Assembly: GCF_000242615.2 (NCBI RefSeq)
Contig: NZ_KI912268.1
Span: 1,825,377 to 1,889,376 of the forward strand
Length of the DNA: 64,000 nt
Source: Holophaga foetida DSM 6591
GTDB lineage: Bacteria > Acidobacteriota > Holophagae > Holophagales > Holophagaceae
Reading direction: 5' to 3'
The notes beneath the pieces were generated by a model. That model was not told the DNA's origin and searched no databases. It worked only from the letters and a program-made list of their open reading frames with translations. Shown here in pieces: positions 63,213 through 64,000 of this stretch (position 1 is its first letter; each line of letters starts with the position of its first letter). The position numbers and the translations under genes are program-made.

Positions 63213-63439
63213 TTAAGCATTGATCCCCTAATTTTTTCATCTTGATCCTCAAAACATTTCAGATTCGAATACCTGCTCATATCAAATACAGACTCCATAT
63301 ACTAAAGTCCAGCTGCAAACCTGCGCCCAAGAGCTTCCAAAAGGCCTATAAAAGCGATTTCTTCGCCCACAAGCCCCCCTGGGGAGGCCTCCGGCTTGGG
63401 CGAGCTCTATTTACTTTCATTTCATTATGGAGTTGATCC
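63213..63439. promoter_or_regulatory. Divergent promoter region of LysR and URO-D genes
   Basis: The 227-base AT-richer gap holds a hairpin near 63364-63402 (CGCCC..AAGCC with GGCTTGGGCG) in the probable leader of the URO-D gene. No cobalamin riboswitch consensus was recognised. LysR operators (T-N11-A) cannot be assigned with confidence. Confidence 0.4.
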
Positions 63440-63717
63440 ATGGTCATGCCCAAGGATTCCATGACGGCCGAAGAGCGGCTCGTCGCCACCATCAACCTCA
63501 AGCCCACGGATCGCGTGGTCTGCTCGGTCCTGGCGGACCAGTGCGCGGGGCAGTTCGCCGGAATCACCAACAAAGAGTTCCAGTGGGAGTGGGACAAGGC
63601 CATGGCGGCCTACGAGAAGTTCGCCGAGGCCTACCCCATGTGGGATTCCAACGCCATCATGATCCATGGCAGCCATGGCCCCACGGCCCAGGCCGCCGGC
63701 ATCATGCGCAACAGTGA
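63440..63717 (+). pseudogene. URO-D-like methyltransferase, 5' fragment
   Basis: The first ~93 residues (MTAEERLVATINLKPTDRVV, AGITNKEFQWEWDKAMAAYE, YPMWDSNAIMIHGSHGP) match the N-terminus of uroporphyrinogen-decarboxylase-family proteins of the MtaA/O-demethylase type, which move methyl groups to corrinoid proteins in anaerobes. The usual length is ~340 residues. After AAGIMRNSEH the frame runs into an inverted repeat and stops at 63788. GGAG precedes the ATG at 63440. Probably interrupted by an insertion; the 3' part may lie beyond the window. Confidence 0.7.
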
Positions 63718-64000
63718 GCATTTCGTCGGTGGGGCGTGGGCGAGGCTGCCTCAGGTAGACGGAGCCCCCACCGATGAAATGCGGTGTTGAACAAGCCCGG
63801 AGCGGCGGGGGAGTTGGGCGAGGGCTATGGGGAAATCGCGCCTGCTGATCCACTTTTTGGGGACGCCAGGTCCCCTGTCGCCCAGGGATTGCTGACTGCT
63901 GAGCCCGACAGTCCCGGCAGGGGCTTGGACCGAGTTGGCGTCATAGCAGGGCTTCGCCGTCCCGCCGTGGTGGAGGTCGTGGTGCAGGTGATGGATAGCT
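63718..64000. mobile_element. Edge of an inserted element (incomplete)
   Basis: An inverted repeat with 17-base arms (63718-63734 and 63766-63782, one mismatch) begins where URO-D homology ends. Beyond it the sequence is unlike the URO-D family. The element continues past the window, so its class cannot be settled; an insertion sequence end is the simplest reading. Confidence 0.45.
63751..63999 (-). CDS. C-terminal end of an unidentified protein (partial)
   Basis: On the minus strand an open frame enters from beyond the window and ends at TGA 63753-63751, giving 82 residues (HHLHHDLHHGGTAKPCYDAN ... WISRRDFPIALAQLPRRSG). Composition is rich in Arg, Ser and His. It may be the tail of a transposase of the inserted element, but no motif proves it, and it could be a chance frame. 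Confidence 0.35.
   Translation of the reverse strand, partial: AIHHLHHDLHHGGTAKPCYDANSVQAPAGTVGLSSQQSLGDRGPGVPKKWISRRDFPIALAQLPRRSGLVQHRISSVGAPST

Overview
The window is a high-GC bacterial chromosome segment. It looks like an anaerobic or facultative Gram-negative bacterium, most likely an acidobacterium of the Holophaga/Geothrix type. That placement is inferred from gene content only: a Kdo transferase (outer membrane with lipid A), an MglA-type GTPase, FHA-RDD and PEGA-kinase signalling proteins, a periplasmic multihaem cytochrome with a flavoprotein reductase, and a URO-D-like methyltransferase fragment of the sort used for O-demethylation. Housekeeping markers present are recA, ssb, gltX, glnS, nusB, ribH, waaA, hrpB, mqo and tpx.

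Layout. 0-9 kb: an IspH protein fused to a UbiA-like membrane domain, a ferritin-like protein, a ROK kinase, a DUF364-XdhC pair with a short-chain dehydrogenase scrap at its 3' end, and a large pectinesterase-like lipoprotein. 9-25 kb: tRNA-Arg, YbiT-type ABC-F, mqo, a PEGA Ser/Thr kinase, a MauE-rhodanese pair, a CobW GTPase, waaA, a REC-HATPase regulator, recA, a hybrid histidine kinase with a PilZ-like partner, then ribH-nusB. 25.0-30.5 kb: two identical tRNA-Thr genes bracket an AT-richer island with a transposase gene, a broken tyrosine integrase, a PD-(D/E)XK-like small protein, a lipoprotein and gene scraps. 30.5-43 kb: hrpB, a PAS histidine kinase, a class-I amidotransferase, ssb, an AT-rich putative effector/immunity pair, an overlapping four-gene envelope cluster (acyltransferase-SGNH, two SGNH hydrolases, a transglycosylase-like protein), and FHA-RDD. 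43-64 kb: mglA, a membrane hybrid kinase behind a structured leader, gltX, a flavoprotein/tetrahaem cytochrome pair, tpx, a TetR - reductive-dehalogenase-like - old-yellow-enzyme operon, an EAL phosphodiesterase coupled to an aminotransferase, a decayed CoxE gene, glnS, a MATE pump, a LysR regulator, and a URO-D gene cut short by foreign DNA at the right edge.

Themes. Signalling is dense: four histidine kinase-like proteins, an EAL and a PilZ-like protein for c-di-GMP, a Ser/Thr kinase, an FHA protein and a Ras-like GTPase. Several operons are tightly overlapped (TGATG, ATGA or TAATG junctions). A small family of GC-rich palindromes with a GCG loop sits in three convergent intergenic gaps and probably acts as bidirectional terminators. 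The most interesting candidates for new biology are the putative cysteine-protease-fold effector with its membrane partner (35.7-36.7 kb), the flavoprotein whose usual fumarate-reductase catalytic residues look replaced (49.4-51.1 kb), the TetR/RdhA-like/OYE operon (52.3-55.1 kb), the acyltransferase/SGNH envelope cluster (37-41.8 kb) and the tRNA-Thr island.
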